A stretch of 64,000 nucleotides of DNA, from positions 1-64,000 of the forward strand of contig CAJNDS010000048.1 of the NCBI GenBank assembly GCA_905221605.1, in the 5' to 3' direction. Origin of the DNA: Symbiodinium natans. Lineage: Eukaryota > Sar > Dinophyceae > Suessiales > Symbiodiniaceae. This document shows positions 22,101-31,345 of this stretch, one piece after another. The position numbers and the translations under genes are program-made. The notes under the pieces are model-generated. The model was given only the letters and a program-made list of their open reading frames with translations. It made no database searches and was not told the origin of the DNA. Within the stretch, counting starts at the first letter, position 1; each line of letters opens with the position of its first letter.

Positions 22101-23194
22101 GTAAATATGGAAATTCCTGCAGATACTCGCACGATGAAAAGGCGGTTTTGGAAGGGACTTGGGAGCCCGGCAGATCCTGGGACAATGCGTCTCGGAAGGC
22201 CCTAAGGGAAGCAGGGTTCCATCATTGCTGCTTCGACTACTACCTCAGAGGGAGATGTCGCGTGCGATATGGCTGCAAGTACTCTCACGAAGAAATGTCT
22301 GAAGAACGACTGGCCCAATTGAAGCATCTGGTGAATTTGGCGAACCATGTGTCATTTCAAAGGGGAAGAGGATTGGAGATTCCCGACAGGAACGCCTTTC
22401 AACCACCGGTAAGTGGGGGAGCAGAATCTTCGTCATCCTCGGCGCCAAAAGCACTGCAAATGACCAATGTGTCACAGGAAATCGGTGAAGGTGATACACT
22501 GGATGGAACGGATGGAGAGGTACAAAAGGATTCGGTGGCAGAGTCTACCGCGGTACGTCTTCAGGATCCTGAAGAGCCAATAGAACATTGGATGGCTCGC
22601 AACAATCACTTGTGGGTGTATACACCTCACGTAAGTGATATGATCAAGCTGGGTGTCACCAACGTCAAAGAGCTACAAGAGTATATCTTTGTGGAGGATT
22701 TGGTGGAAAAAGGAGTTAACAAGGTGACGGCCTGCAAAATTCTGCAATTGGTGGGTGGTGTTCAGTACCGGCCAATGTCGCCGGATGTGGCTGTTTCTAC
22801 CAACGCGTCGGTACGCATGGAGCAATCTTCTGGAAGCCGAGAAGCTGGAAGAGATGGGGTGAGAACTATTTCTCAGGTGCGTGAAGCTGAAGGTCCTGGT
22901 ACAAAGGAGATGCCGCGAGGGTCTTATCGAGAGATTTTCGACACCGGCAAGTACCGTGACGCATGGACGCTTGCGCAGAGATCCCCGCTGTGCGTGCAGA
23001 GGTTGCGATTGGTGGGAGTTGGAATGCCACCGGTGAACCCGCCAACAAAGGCGTATCGGTCAAGATCAAACCCTGTGAAAAGGGGAAGGCCCTTGCTGGA
23101 TAAAAAACAGGTGCGACAGGTGCCACGCTCTCGCTCACAACGGCGAGTGCAGCCGGCGGAAGTGGTGGAAAGCCAAAGCCGTTGGAACCAGTAA
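19114..23194 (+). CDS. ORF1: WW - S1 - MLLE - three CCCH fingers - SAM-like protein
   Basis: The frame is open from 18896 and has no good ATG of its own; it probably continues from ORF0. Residue numbers count from 18896. Residues 209-237 are WW-like (WERHF...YLYCL...QWVLP). An acidic repetitive stretch follows. Residues 662-724 are an S1/OB RNA-binding fold (GLVRCINGYGAFLDHGDVNV). A Trp-rich stretch precedes 794-852, a PABC/MLLE-type domain (KITGMLLGRTMEEIQECV), the fold that binds PAM2 peptides in poly(A)-binding protein. CCCH fingers start near 966 (CX7CX5CX3H), 1059 and 1111 (both CX8CX5CX3H). Residues 1231-1286 look SAM-like (EDLVEKGVNKVTACKIL). The tail is Arg/Ser-rich. Predicted role: binding element RNA and host mRNA-protein complexes, i.e. 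a Gag substitute. The domain calls are by eye; WW and SAM are the least certain. Confidence 0.75.
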
Positions 23195-23802
23195 AGCCCC
23201 GTGGTGGTTTGTCGTACCCATTCAGCAGAGCGTGGGCAGATTTGGTGGATGATGATGATCAAACGGGAGCTTTGGTCTCCTATGCAGATTCCTCAGGTGA
23301 TTCAAGCGAGGAAGAAACCAACAGCGCGAGACACCTGAGGGAAATCTTTTTGCGAGAAAGGGATTCACAAAGAACTGCGATGCGTGGCAATGTTCCAGTT
23401 GCTGGTTCTTCAAGCCCCCATGATGGGCAGACAAAATCGGTTCACCTTGGCGAAAGGCGCGACAAAGCGTCGCGGGGGGAGACCCGCCAAGAAGTGACTT
23501 CTCAAGTTTTTTCGCTACCACAACCTTCTCGTCGAACTGAACAGTCTCAAAAAAGAGCAAGGGGTGGCTCAGTTATAGTTGGTTCGCTGGCGGTGGGCTC
23601 CACGGATGAGGTTTTACCTGGGCAAGGTGTTGCTGGACAGGTGAATGGATCTGAAAGCGCTCAAGTTCTTCCTGGGCAAGAAGTGGCTGGACAGGAGACG
23701 GCGCTGGAAGGAGCAGTGCAAATACTGACCAAAAAGAAGGAGAAGGTGGGAGCAATGAACTCCGTGGTGATGGTGCGAAGACATTGGATGTTCGTCCGGT
23801 GA
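23104..23802 (+). CDS. ORF2: low-complexity segment of the LTR element
   Basis: Frame 1 is open from the stop at 23101-23103 to TGA at 23800-23802, with no ATG near its start. It overlaps the end of ORF1 by 91 bases. An A6 run in ORF1 frame (GAT AAA AAA CAG, 23099-23110) sits at the very start of the overlap and would allow a -1 shift. The protein is hydrophilic (SYADSSGDSSEEE) and carries a duplicated module, LPGQGVAGQ / LPGQEVAGQ. No domain recognised. Its last 30 residues look unnatural, so translation probably leaves for ORF3 earlier, near the AAAAAG run at 23731-23736. Confidence 0.5.
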   Translation, partial: KTGATGATLSLTTASAAGGSGGKPKPLEPVKPRGGLSYPFSRAWADLVDDDDQTGALVSYADSSGDSSEEETNSARHLREIFLRERDSQRTAMRGNVPVAGSSSPHDGQTKSVHLGERRDKASRGETRQEVTSQVFSLPQPSRRTEQSQKRARGGSVIVGSLAVGSTDEVLPGQGVAGQVNGSESAQVLPGQEVAGQETALEGAVQILTKKKEKVGAMNSVVMVRRHWMFVR

Positions 23803-26072
23803 AGAAGGACCCTCAGCAATTGCTTATTAAAGGCCTTCTGAGTCGGATTTATTGGAAGGTTGCTGTCGGCAAGTTGCCTGTGGGGCAAAGGGACTGTCAG
23901 AAGGGGTCCAATAAGATGGATCGAAATTTGGTTATTAGCATGTCATCCGAAGGTGCAAGCGAACAGGATTTGAACCTGGCACTGGAGGACGATGCTGATC
24001 AGTCAATGCATGATGGTGCAATGGTGGTTATGGTGTATGATCCACGAACGCTGATTCAGTCGCCAACAACTGATTGGGTTATGCGTCGCGGTTTGACCGA
24101 TCGTACCATCTGGCCGGCAATAGCGACTGCAGCACAGAGGATATGTGCTGAAATGGTTCAAGTGGATGAATTGAATGCCCAGCTGGGGACTGGGACACTC
24201 CTTTTTCAAAGGAGAGATCAAGGATATTATGGTGATTTGCATCATTCGTTCCATGACAATCCGTGCTTGCCAGCGGTGGGAAATTATCCTCTCTCGGTGA
24301 TGGGTGCATTGCTGTCTCCTGGTCTGGAAGGGGAATTCAGAAATACTGATAAGTTTGGAACTGCTATGGAGGCAATTGCCTACGATTGGAGTCGTAGTCC
24401 AGGCATGGAAGTTCACGTTGAACTTATGGCAAGGGTAGCCAAATTCAAATTGGTTGCGCCGTTCCTTACCCTAGGTGGCCAAGGGTCAGTGGTGAATTCG
24501 GAATTTCTCTGGCAGCGCGGGAAGGCTCAATTGATGGAGTTCCTTCAGGCGGCGACATGCGCTGATCAATTGGAGGTTCTCTGGAACAGGATGGACGACG
24601 ATGCTGATGAGGAAGTGGATGCTTCAACAACGGTGCTGGAGATTCTCGGACAGGAAGATGCGGTATTTGATCAAGGGATCGATGAATCCCCTATTCCCAT
24701 TGAAGATGCTGGAGGTGAGACAATTGGTGACACTGGAAGGGATGGCAAAGCGCCAGAAGTTTCTCCAGAAGAGGAGACATCCAGTGGGTCGTCAAGATTG
24801 GCTGGCACAAGGATGTTCTTGTGGTCAGTGTACTCTCGCGTTGCTTCCAACTGGGATTTCTCTACGCAGGACCGCACGACTGGTAGGATCTTTGACAGCA
24901 CGAAGGGGTATCCTGGTGAAGGACCAGACAATGGTGACGATTTTTCCTCTAAGAGGAACTTACCCTGGATCTCTGAAGACTACCTCGACGAAGTGGTGTC
25001 AAAAAAGATGGAAAGGTCTTCAGATATGGATGGGTTGGATGGGTTTGTTCCGGAAAGTGAGGGACAGTTGGAAAAGGTAGAGGTGGAGAATGTTACTGCC
25101 TCTAGAATTCTTATGGCTCTTTGGAAAAAGGGATATAGAGCTGGGTATAGGAGGTTGTGTCGTTCGAATGTATCTGGATGCAAGGTTGGAGCAATGAAAC
25201 ATCCAATCAAAAGGGTGCAGAAGATCGGCACTAGAAAGGCCTTCGTGAAAATATTCAATGTTTTTGGATCGTCTCAGCGTGGCTCAGGAGCTGGCGGAAA
25301 ACCAATCATGAAGGTGGTAGGACAAAGGCCAGGTTTTCCAGCTGTACTCCAAGCATCAAATACTGATAGCACCTTGGGTGAAGGGAGCAGTTCTCAGGTA
25401 CGTGGCAATGTTCATGTAGAGCAGAATCGCCCTATGGACCGGTACGAGGCGGAGCGCTTGGAGAAGAGGAAGAAAGGCTTCTGCTATTGGTTCAGCAGGG
25501 GAAAAGATCGCTGCAAATTTGGTGAACACTGCAAATTCATCCATTCAGAAGATGATGTGGTGCTGCAATCGTATTGGTGCAAGTACTATGTGGCTGGGAG
25601 ACACTGCTTCTCTGGAAAGGAGTGTAAGTTTTCACATGATGCAACTGGTGTAAGGTGTATCCAGTTTGCTCAGTCTGGGAAGTGCCGTTATGGGGACAAG
25701 TGTGTCTTTGAGCATGGTGATCCGCTGGATGAACAGAGGCCAAGGTCTCCAAGGACGCCCCCAAGGGATGGTCCAAGGAGAAGTTCTGGTGCAAAAGGTG
25801 GAGAAAAGGAGATCTCTCCTGAACGGTTCGATGAAAATGAGGAGGATTTCATGGTTTATGACGATGATACCAAAATGGTGGAACTGTTGATGGAGGCGAT
25901 TTCATTTTTGTCCAATGGCAAGTCAGATTTGGCTCGTGCAGAGGCGGACCCAGTGTTCAAACTCCTGAAGTTCAAGGGAGACGCTGAACTGATGGATAGA
26001 GAATGGTGCTCATGGACCACTGGTATGCTGTCCTTGCTGGAACTTCACGAAATATATAGTGAAGTCGTATGA
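23737..26072 (+). CDS. ORF3: second triple-CCCH protein segment of the LTR element
   Basis: Frame 3 is protein-like from about 23736 (EGEGGSNELRGDGAK...), overlapping ORF2, to TGA at 26070-26072. No ATG is required if entered by a -1 shift at CC AAA AAG; internal ATGs exist. Counting from 23784, residues 60-290 form an unrecognised, probably folded domain (YDPRTLIQSPTTDW, YGDLHHSFHDNP). An acidic linker follows. Three CCCH fingers start near 567 (CX9CX5CX3H), 599 and 625 (CX8CX5CX3H). The C-terminal 100 residues look helical. The sequence MVYDDDTKMVELL is not a reverse transcriptase YxDD box: the surrounding palm motifs are absent. Probably an RNA-binding part of the same polyprotein. Confidence 0.65.
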
Positions 26073-26727
26073 GGTTTCGCTGGCGGAGGTGGAAGAATGG
26101 GTCAATGACCTGAGGATATGGTTTGAGCGAGCCAACATTGAAGAAGACAGAGATCCCAAAAGGGGGAAAAAGAGGTCCCTAGAAAGGGAGTCCAGCAAGG
26201 ATATTCCTGCCGAAAAGGAAGTGGTTGAAGCTTCGGAGACGGATGTTGCCGTTGAGGAAGAGGTGAAAAAGGTCAAAAAGAAGAGGAAAACTGCAGCTAG
26301 CGAGGATCCTTATACTCTCATGGTTCCAAAGCCGAAGAAGATGCCGGCGGTCATTGAGAAGGATGGATCATCATCCAATGCGGTGGTTTCTGCAGGGGAG
26401 AAGGCCTCTTCGAGAATGCGCACAAAGTCAAGCGTCGTGGGAAAGACGAAGAAGAAGGAGAAAAGTCAAAGCCCCAAGAAGGAAGAGGTGGTAGTGGTGA
26501 AAGGTCCTGAGGAAAAGGATCGTTCCTCTGATGTGGATGCGCAAGCGTCTACCACTGTGGGTGCAGAGCTGGGTCAATCTTGCCAAGCGATTGAGGACGC
26601 GAAGAGAGAGGGATTGGTATCCTCAATTCAAAGGTGCGTGCAGGATCCTGTTCTTACAGTGTCGGACCTAGAGTATGTTCTGCTGCGACTTCACCTCAGC
26701 ATCGATACCCATCGGAAGAAGAAGTGA
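26059..26727 (+). CDS. ORF4: Lys/Glu-rich C-terminal segment of the LTR element
   Basis: Frame 1, 222 codons counted from GTG 26059, overlapping ORF3 by 14 bases. It is probably entered from ORF3 by a +1 step at GTA-TGA-G, which gives a smooth run into EVSLAEVEEWVNDLRIWFER. It is charged, with a basic KKVKKKRK at residues 71-77 that could be a nuclear localisation signal, further KKKEK stretches, and a helical end (VSDLEYVLLRLHLSIDTH). No domain known. It ends 370 bp before the 3' LTR. Confidence 0.55.
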   Translation: MKSYEVSLAEVEEWVNDLRIWFERANIEEDRDPKRGKKRSLERESSKDIPAEKEVVEASETDVAVEEEVKKVKKKRKTAASEDPYTLMVPKPKKMPAVIEKDGSSSNAVVSAGEKASSRMRTKSSVVGKTKKKEKSQSPKKEEVVVVKGPEEKDRSSDVDAQASTTVGAELGQSCQAIEDAKREGLVSSIQRCVQDPVLTVSDLEYVLLRLHLSIDTHRKKK

Positions 26728-27089
26728 CTGGATGGTATGGATGAAGGGATGGTTTTTCTCTTTCAGAAGACAGGTGCGCTGGAACAGCCAATGTGCTGAA
26801 AATACGGTGGTTACTATTAAGGGTATGGAAATCCCTGATAGTAGAAGTCAGTAGCTTTTTGCGTAGCGAAGACCACGGTTCGTGGTGAAGAAGACCGAAG
26901 AGTCTTCAATGACAAGAGGATCATGGTGAAAAAAGATTCTCTGTGGTTAGTGGGTTTAGCCAATGTGCTATAAATTCGTCCTGGATGACGTAAAACCATA
27001 ATGTGCATTTCAGGCAGCTGGCTGCTGCCCTAATGGCAGTTTTTGGCCAAAGATCTGCACCTCCAATGTGTCCTAGGAAATCCTAGGAC
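26728..27089 (+). other. 3' untranslated part of the LTR element
   Basis: No open frame of note. Contains short inverted repeats (CCACGGTTCGTGG near 26872; TCCTAGGAAATCCTAGGA at 27071-27088) before the polypurine tract. Confidence 0.5.
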
Positions 27090-27097
27090 AGGGGGAG
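27090..27097 (+). promoter_or_regulatory. Polypurine tract
   Basis: AGGGGGAG lies immediately before the TG of the 3' LTR, the expected place for plus-strand priming in LTR retrotransposons. Confidence 0.75.
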
Positions 27098-27303
27098 TGC
27101 GGAGCTGCAGTTGGTATTGTAGAAAGGAGTTGGTGTTGGAAGTTGAAGGGTCAATGTACCTGTTGATCTTCATGGCTCAAGACTGGGCCATGCGCCTGGT
27201 AGCAAAAAGAAGTTTTGAGTTCCTGTTGTTTGCTGGTTGGTTCAGGGTGAAATCTTTGGCGACTGTTGGGGTTGGTTTCCTCTCCCTTTCGGTTGCCCCC
27301 GTA
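27098..27303 (+). repeat. 3' LTR
   Basis: Identical to 18634-18839. Followed by CCCTA (target duplication) and the rest of a CCCTAAA tract. Confidence 0.93.
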
Positions 27304-27362
27304 CCCTAAACCCTAAACCCTAAACCCTAACCCTAAACCCTAAACCCTAAACCCTAAACCCA
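27304..27362 (-). repeat. C-strand telomere-like tract (insertion site of the LTR element)
   Basis: Eight CCCTAAA-type repeats with one CCCTAA variant. The other part of the original tract is at 18620-18633, on the far side of the element. Confidence 0.95.
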
Positions 27363-27479
27363 GGGTTTTGTTCGAACAAGAATGGCTCCTAAACTCGGGG
27401 TCTTCAGGGGCGGCGGTTGTTGTGTTCGTATGTTCGTCGAGGAGTCGTTCGGCGTCACGGGTGCCTCACTGGGGTCCTG

Positions 27480-27560
27480 TATAGGGTATATACTATACGT
27501 ATATGTGTATATGTATACATATTTGTATATAGACGTAGAATATGAATAAATCAATGCAAT
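27480..27560. repeat. TATG/TA microsatellite
   Basis: TATATACTATACGTATATG and TACATA repeats; no coding content. Confidence 0.85.
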
Positions 27561-27664
27561 ATTAATGAATATACATACGTAAAGGTTTTTTTTTTATTTT
27601 GCTATTTCGTATATGCCTGCTTTGGTTGATGGCTTGCACTAAAAGAAATAGTGTGTATATGTAG

Positions 27665-27739
27665 GGCCCCGCAGCTGCCCCGGACCCCGACGAGGAGCCT
27701 ACCCCGCAGGAGGAGGCGGCCGAGGAGGAGGCCCAGTGC
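27665..27739 (+). other. Acidic coding-like segment, PDEEP type, copy 1
   Basis: After TATGTAG the frame gives GPAAAPDPDEEPTPQEEAAE and then EEAQC before a G12 run. It is paralogous to 28977-29087: the same order, with length differing by exactly nine bases, which preserves the acidic frame. Candidate exon of an acidic protein; no domain. Confidence 0.3.
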
Positions 27740-27759
27740 TGGGGGGGGGGGGGTGCACG

Positions 27760-28960
27760 TGACGTAGGGTCATCACTAACACCTTAAATACCGTCAAGTG
27801 TTCGTATTAATCTTGCTTCGGGCTGCATAGATGTCGTACATTTCAAGGCTTTGCTTGGCTGACCGGATTCCGGTTCGCGAGAATATGATACATCACCTTA
27901 AATTATGGTATTTTCAGCACTTTCAGCGCCGGCATACGCCACAACTCCAGCCCCCCAGCGACTTTTCAACACGTTGTCCTCATGCTTTTTGCATAATGTA
28001 CATACTGTCACAAAATCAGCATGTGTTCGCATCTATTGTTCATGCTTTGCAACGGCATATCTATACCACACCGCGACAGCCAGAAATTCATCTGTTGCTT
28101 CATCATCTTTCTTTTGTTTCTGTTCTGCGCCCACGTGTTCATTTCTATGCTTGGAGATAGTCCGTCTCTTTAAATCAGCAGAATCTGAGACACTTCTCTT
28201 GTGAGAGAATCTTCGCTTGAAAGAATGAGTGTCGAAGGCACATCTCAGGCTATACTTCGTAGTGTAGACATTGTGCATACATTTTGTAAATATACTGGCC
28301 TTCCCCCTCTATGTCAGTAATTATCGGTCGAAGGGTTCATGCTTTGTATTTTCCTTTAGGAAACACAGCACAGAGGCGAGACCGACATCTGGGAATACTG
28401 TGAGCGGATAGAGGCCGCCCCAAACCATGTCTCTGCGAAACTCAGTGCGACGTGACCCCAGAATTCTGAAGACGGTGTCTTCTGTTTCTTTAAACAATTA
28501 CATTCCGGAGCCAAATTGAGGAGTCGAATTGTATGATCTACTGAAGCAACGTTAAACGGCGGCGAAAGGGTAATTTAATTTGTTGAGTTTAGTTGGTAAA
28601 GCAATTCCCAATATGTAGCGATTATCGAATTCTTCAATCGACGTTTCAGTTCTACAAGCAGCGGTAAGATGATTTGAATCAATCGGATTGCCCTAATTTT
28701 GTGAGACAATCAGCATATCAGACTTTTAGTCTGAGGGGTAGTGTATCTAGGAGACATCATCGCATGTTAGCTAGTCTTCTTAACCGTATAGGCAGTTTAG
28801 TTAAACACGTAGCCCTCCTCAGAAGTAGGGGGTAATTTGTCTAAATTACAAAGTACAGAAAACATCCTTACTTGGGATGTTTGAAATGACATGTGCCATT
28901 TATACATACATGTACCCGTATGTAATGATAGGGCGTGTACGGTAAAGAGGGGCATTTTCG
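27760..28960. other. Unassigned 1.2 kb AT-balanced stretch
   Basis: No telomere-like tract, no microsatellite and no supported gene. The longest open frame (27831-28160, plus strand, 109 codons) has no recognisable protein features. Confidence 0.4.
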
Positions 28961-28976
28961 GGAGGTTTCAGCTTCA

Positions 28977-29087
28977 GGGGACTTTTCGGAGGAGGCGGAG
29001 AACCCCGGGGCTGCCCCGGACGCCCCGTACCCCGACGAGGAGCCTGTCCAGCAGGAGGAGACGCAGGAGGAGGAGGCCCAGTTTGGG
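28977..29087 (+). other. Acidic coding-like segment, PDEEP type, copy 2
   Basis: After TTTCAGCTTCAG the frame GDFSEEAENPGAAPDAPYPD, then EEPVQQEETQEEEAQ, runs into a G run and a G-strand tract at 29096. Compared with 27665-27739 it has a 9-base insertion (codons for AP and Y) and substitutions that keep Glu/Gln. Candidate exon. Confidence 0.3.
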
Positions 29088-29095
29088 GGGGGGGG

Positions 29096-29222
29096 GTTTA
29101 GGGTTTAGGGTTTAGGGTTTGGGGTTTGGGGTTTGGGGTTTGGGGTTTGGGGTTTGGGGTTTGGGCTTTGGGGTTTGGGGTTTGGGGTTTGGGGTTTGGG
29201 GTTTAGGGTTTAGGGTTTAGGC
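29096..29222 (+). repeat. TTTAGGG to TTTGGGG variant tract
   Basis: Starts and ends as TTTAGGG, with about 14 TTTGGGG repeats in between. Confidence 0.95.
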
Positions 29223-29287
29223 GTAGCGTTTCACCATGATTTGTTGGTGCATATAGGGCTCCTAAGGGAGATTGGTGAGTGTGTGTA

Positions 29288-29340
29288 GGTAGACATATAT
29301 ATATATATATATCTCTATATTTATTTATATACATATATTC
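29288..29340. repeat. TA-rich microsatellite
   Basis: ACATATATATATATATATAT and similar, followed by TATTTATATAC. Confidence 0.85.
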
Positions 29341-29449
29341 ATGTGCTTTATTTTGGGAAGGGCTGTCGTTTTGTGGAGACCGGTAAAATAACGGGTCGGC
29401 AATCGAACCATAAGCGCTGTACACCCTGCAAAGCAAATCCATATAAGCC

Positions 29450-29670
29450 CTACCAACCTAAAACCCATATAAACCCTCCACAAGCTCTAAACCCCAAACC
29501 CTAAAAAGCTGACTGGTACAATAGTGGGTCCGCAATCGAGCCGCTGTAAACCCTGCCAATCTAGATAAGCCCTACCAACTTAAAAAACAGACCCTCTAAA
29601 CCCTAAAAACCCTGTAAACCCTAAAGCCCCTATGAACCCTCTGCACCCTCTAAGCTCTAAACCCTAAACC
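29450..29670 (-). repeat. Degenerate C-strand tracts with a duplicated 40 bp unit
   Basis: AACCCATATAAACCC, AAACCCTAAAAACC and similar. The unit around AATAACGGGTCGGCAATCGA (29387) recurs as AATAGTGGGTCCGCAATCGA (29520), each followed by GCGCTGTA/GCTGTAAA-CCCTGC. Confidence 0.7.
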
Positions 29671-29697
29671 CAAAAAAGCACCCAAGCCTCACCTCAG

Positions 29698-29748
29698 GCA
29701 GAAGCGCCCCGAAGCTCATCCGAGAGCCGCGACTCCGAGGAGGACTTC
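29698..29748 (+). other. Ser/Glu-rich coding-like segment
   Basis: Acceptor-like AAGCCTCACCTCAG ends at 29697, preceded by a C-strand tract. The phase-0 frame reads AEAPRSSESRDSEEDF, then a C run. Candidate short exon. No obvious GT donor, which is the weak point. Confidence 0.28.
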
Positions 29749-30106
29749 CCCCCCCACCCCCCAAAAAAACAAAAACAAATCTTGACTCGAAATCCTTACT
29801 TAAACCTTGCGCCGCGAACCCTGACATCCTGCAACCCTTCACTATCAAGCCTGAGTCTCTAAACAGTCACGAATAAAAGCCCTAAGCCCCAAAATCCCAG
29901 GCCCCAATACACTTCAGGCACTCTCACCTGAACCGGCAGTGGGTTCGGGCCCGCAACAGTCCCGAAGACATCAGAAATAGGCTGAACACCCCAAACCTGA
30001 GAGGCTTATGTGTGGTGTAGGCTTGACTTTCAGCGGGCCCCTGGGTCGCCAATTCGGTGCTCCTGGTGCAAGCAGTGCGCTATGTAGTCGGTTTGTTGGT
30101 GTTTAG
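29749..30106. other. Unassigned region with C-strand-like words
   Basis: CCTAAGCC/CCCCAAAA words near 29880-29910; otherwise unique with no supported frame. Confidence 0.4.
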
Positions 30107-30148
30107 GGTTCAGGGTTCAGGGTTCAGGGTTCAGGGTTTAGGGTTCCC
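30103..30148 (+). repeat. GGGTTCA variant tract
   Basis: Four GGGTTCA repeats between TTTAGGG copies. Confidence 0.9.
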
Positions 30149-30202
30149 CACCCTTGGTGTGGGGTTGTTAGATCTTAAGTCAACCGTGCTCCTCGCCTTC
30201 TC

Positions 30203-30431
30203 GTCTCCTCGCTCCCGCCCGTCCCTCGAGTCCGGCCGAGTTTCCCGGAGTGCCAACCCCAGAGAAGCCTGCAGAGAGTAAGGCCGATATTCCTGGAGTG
30301 TCCCCAAAGATCCAGAAAAGCACGCAAAAAGTCCCTCCGAGTATCCCTGGAGTGCCCGCCCTCAGAGAATTCCGCGGAGAGTCCCGCGACAGAAGCCTGC
30401 GGGGAAATCATCCATATTGACCTGTCTGAAA
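30203..30431 (+). other. Coding-like segment with GVP repeats
   Basis: Two plus-strand frames are open. One reads SSPAEFPGVPTPEKPAESKA and has a repeated PGV(P/S) unit (TTCCCGGAGTGCC, TTCCTGGAGTGTCC, ATCCCTGGAGTGCC). The other ends SERWLPHQ before a donor-like CAG|GTAGCAC (about 30448). The spaced repeat could also be a minisatellite. No domain. Confidence 0.25.
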
Positions 30432-30680
30432 GATGGCTCCCACATCAGGTAGCACTAGGGTGGGGGTGGTCGAAGTATAAGTAATTTGTTGTTTCTGTGC
30501 AGCTGCCTTTGTTCTTCGCTGATTTGTTGCTGAGTGGTTGTTGGCTGCTTCTTTCGGCTTTGTTTCTGGCCTCGACGGTATGGACCCACCCTACCCACCT
30601 GTTAGAAGTTTGACAAAGGCCACGGGGAGGCGGCTTACCAGGCCTTGGGACCCCCACACTGCATGCCCGGGTATTTGCAG

Positions 30681-30818
30681 GTTTGCACTGCGCCCTGGCA
30701 CCAACGACGGACCCTATTTGTCGCTAGCCGAGAGCCCGGCAGCTCTGAGGAGGATGCTCGCGAGGAACCTGATGCCTCCCAAGCGCCTTTCCTCGATGCA
30801 TTTTGGGGGTTGTTCTAA
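30681..30818 (+). other. Ser/Glu-rich coding-like segment
   Basis: Acceptor-like GGGTATTTGCAG ends at 30680. The phase-0 frame starts VCTAPWHQRRTLF and contains EPGSSEEDAREEPDASQAPF, ending in TAA after 45 codons. It resembles the other acidic segments in this region. Confidence 0.3.
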
Positions 30819-31084
30819 ATAGTCTGCAATGTGCTCCTTTTGAGGGCCTTGTTGATCAGGGTTCTAAGGGGCGCTGGTTGAGAATGCACCAACCCCGCCC
30901 CCCCGTTACAGTCTCGGGTTTCGGGTGGTTTTCATTCTGCCGCATTGGTTGCGGACGACTTTGAGCTGCATGAGAAGGTTGACTACAGCCCTGCTAACCC
31001 TAAACCCCAAACCCCGAACCCTAAACCCTTAAACCCCTCAACCTCTAGACTCTACACCTTAAACCCCCAAACCCCAAAGCCAAG

Positions 31085-31201
31085 GACAGACGAGCCTCGG
31101 AAGAGTCCTTGAGGCCCGAGGCGGATGACGACCGGGCGAGCTCGGAGGAGGGCTCGGCCGGCTTTCCTGAGGCTGGCCTTTTAAAGGGGACATCACCTTA
31201 A
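31085..31201 (+). other. Ser/Glu-rich coding-like segment
   Basis: Preceded by a degenerate C-strand tract (31000-31075). Frame DRRASEESLRPEADDDRASS then EEGSAGFPEAG, with a stop at 31201. No donor identified; GCCG|GCTTTC is possible if GC donors are used. Confidence 0.28.
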
Positions 31202-31267
31202 TGCCCTCCCCCGACCGTTCCCCACCTCCCCCATCCCCCCGAATGTGTACCTTATATAGAGGCTAAG

Positions 31268-31345
31268 TCTATATATATATATATATACATATGTTTGCTT
31301 TGTGTGTATGCATATATATATATATATATACATATATATATACCG
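31268..31345. repeat. TA microsatellite pair
   Basis: Two (TA)n runs separated by CATATGTTTGCTTTGTGTG. Confidence 0.9.

Larger units (their letters stand above)
18634..27303 (+). mobile_element. Complete 8.67 kb LTR retrotransposon lacking recognisable pol
   Basis: Defined by identical 206 bp direct repeats, a primer-binding site one base after the 5' LTR, a polypurine tract abutting the 3' LTR, and a CCCTA target duplication. The internal 8.2 kb is almost fully open on the plus strand in four long overlapping frames, plus a short leading frame. Domains are RNA-related (WW, S1, MLLE, CCCH fingers, SAM-like). I see no aspartic protease motif, no integrase HHCC/DDE signature and no reverse transcriptase YxDD. 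The half-tRNA primer type is known from Ty1/copia elements. I infer a copia-related, non-autonomous element that supplies its own Gag-like or RNA-binding proteins and borrows enzymes in trans. It is inserted in a C-strand telomere-like tract, and LTR identity implies recent transposition. Confidence 0.88.

Noticed and set aside
23102-23108. Perfect A AAA AAC slippery heptamer
   Set aside because: As a classical heptamer it is out of register with ORF1 codons (ORF1 reads AAA AAA CAG), so only a weaker slip at the A run can be claimed.
25850-25890. YDDD in ORF3 as a reverse transcriptase active site
   Set aside because: Neighbouring palm and finger motifs are missing and the flanking sequence is charged, not hydrophobic.
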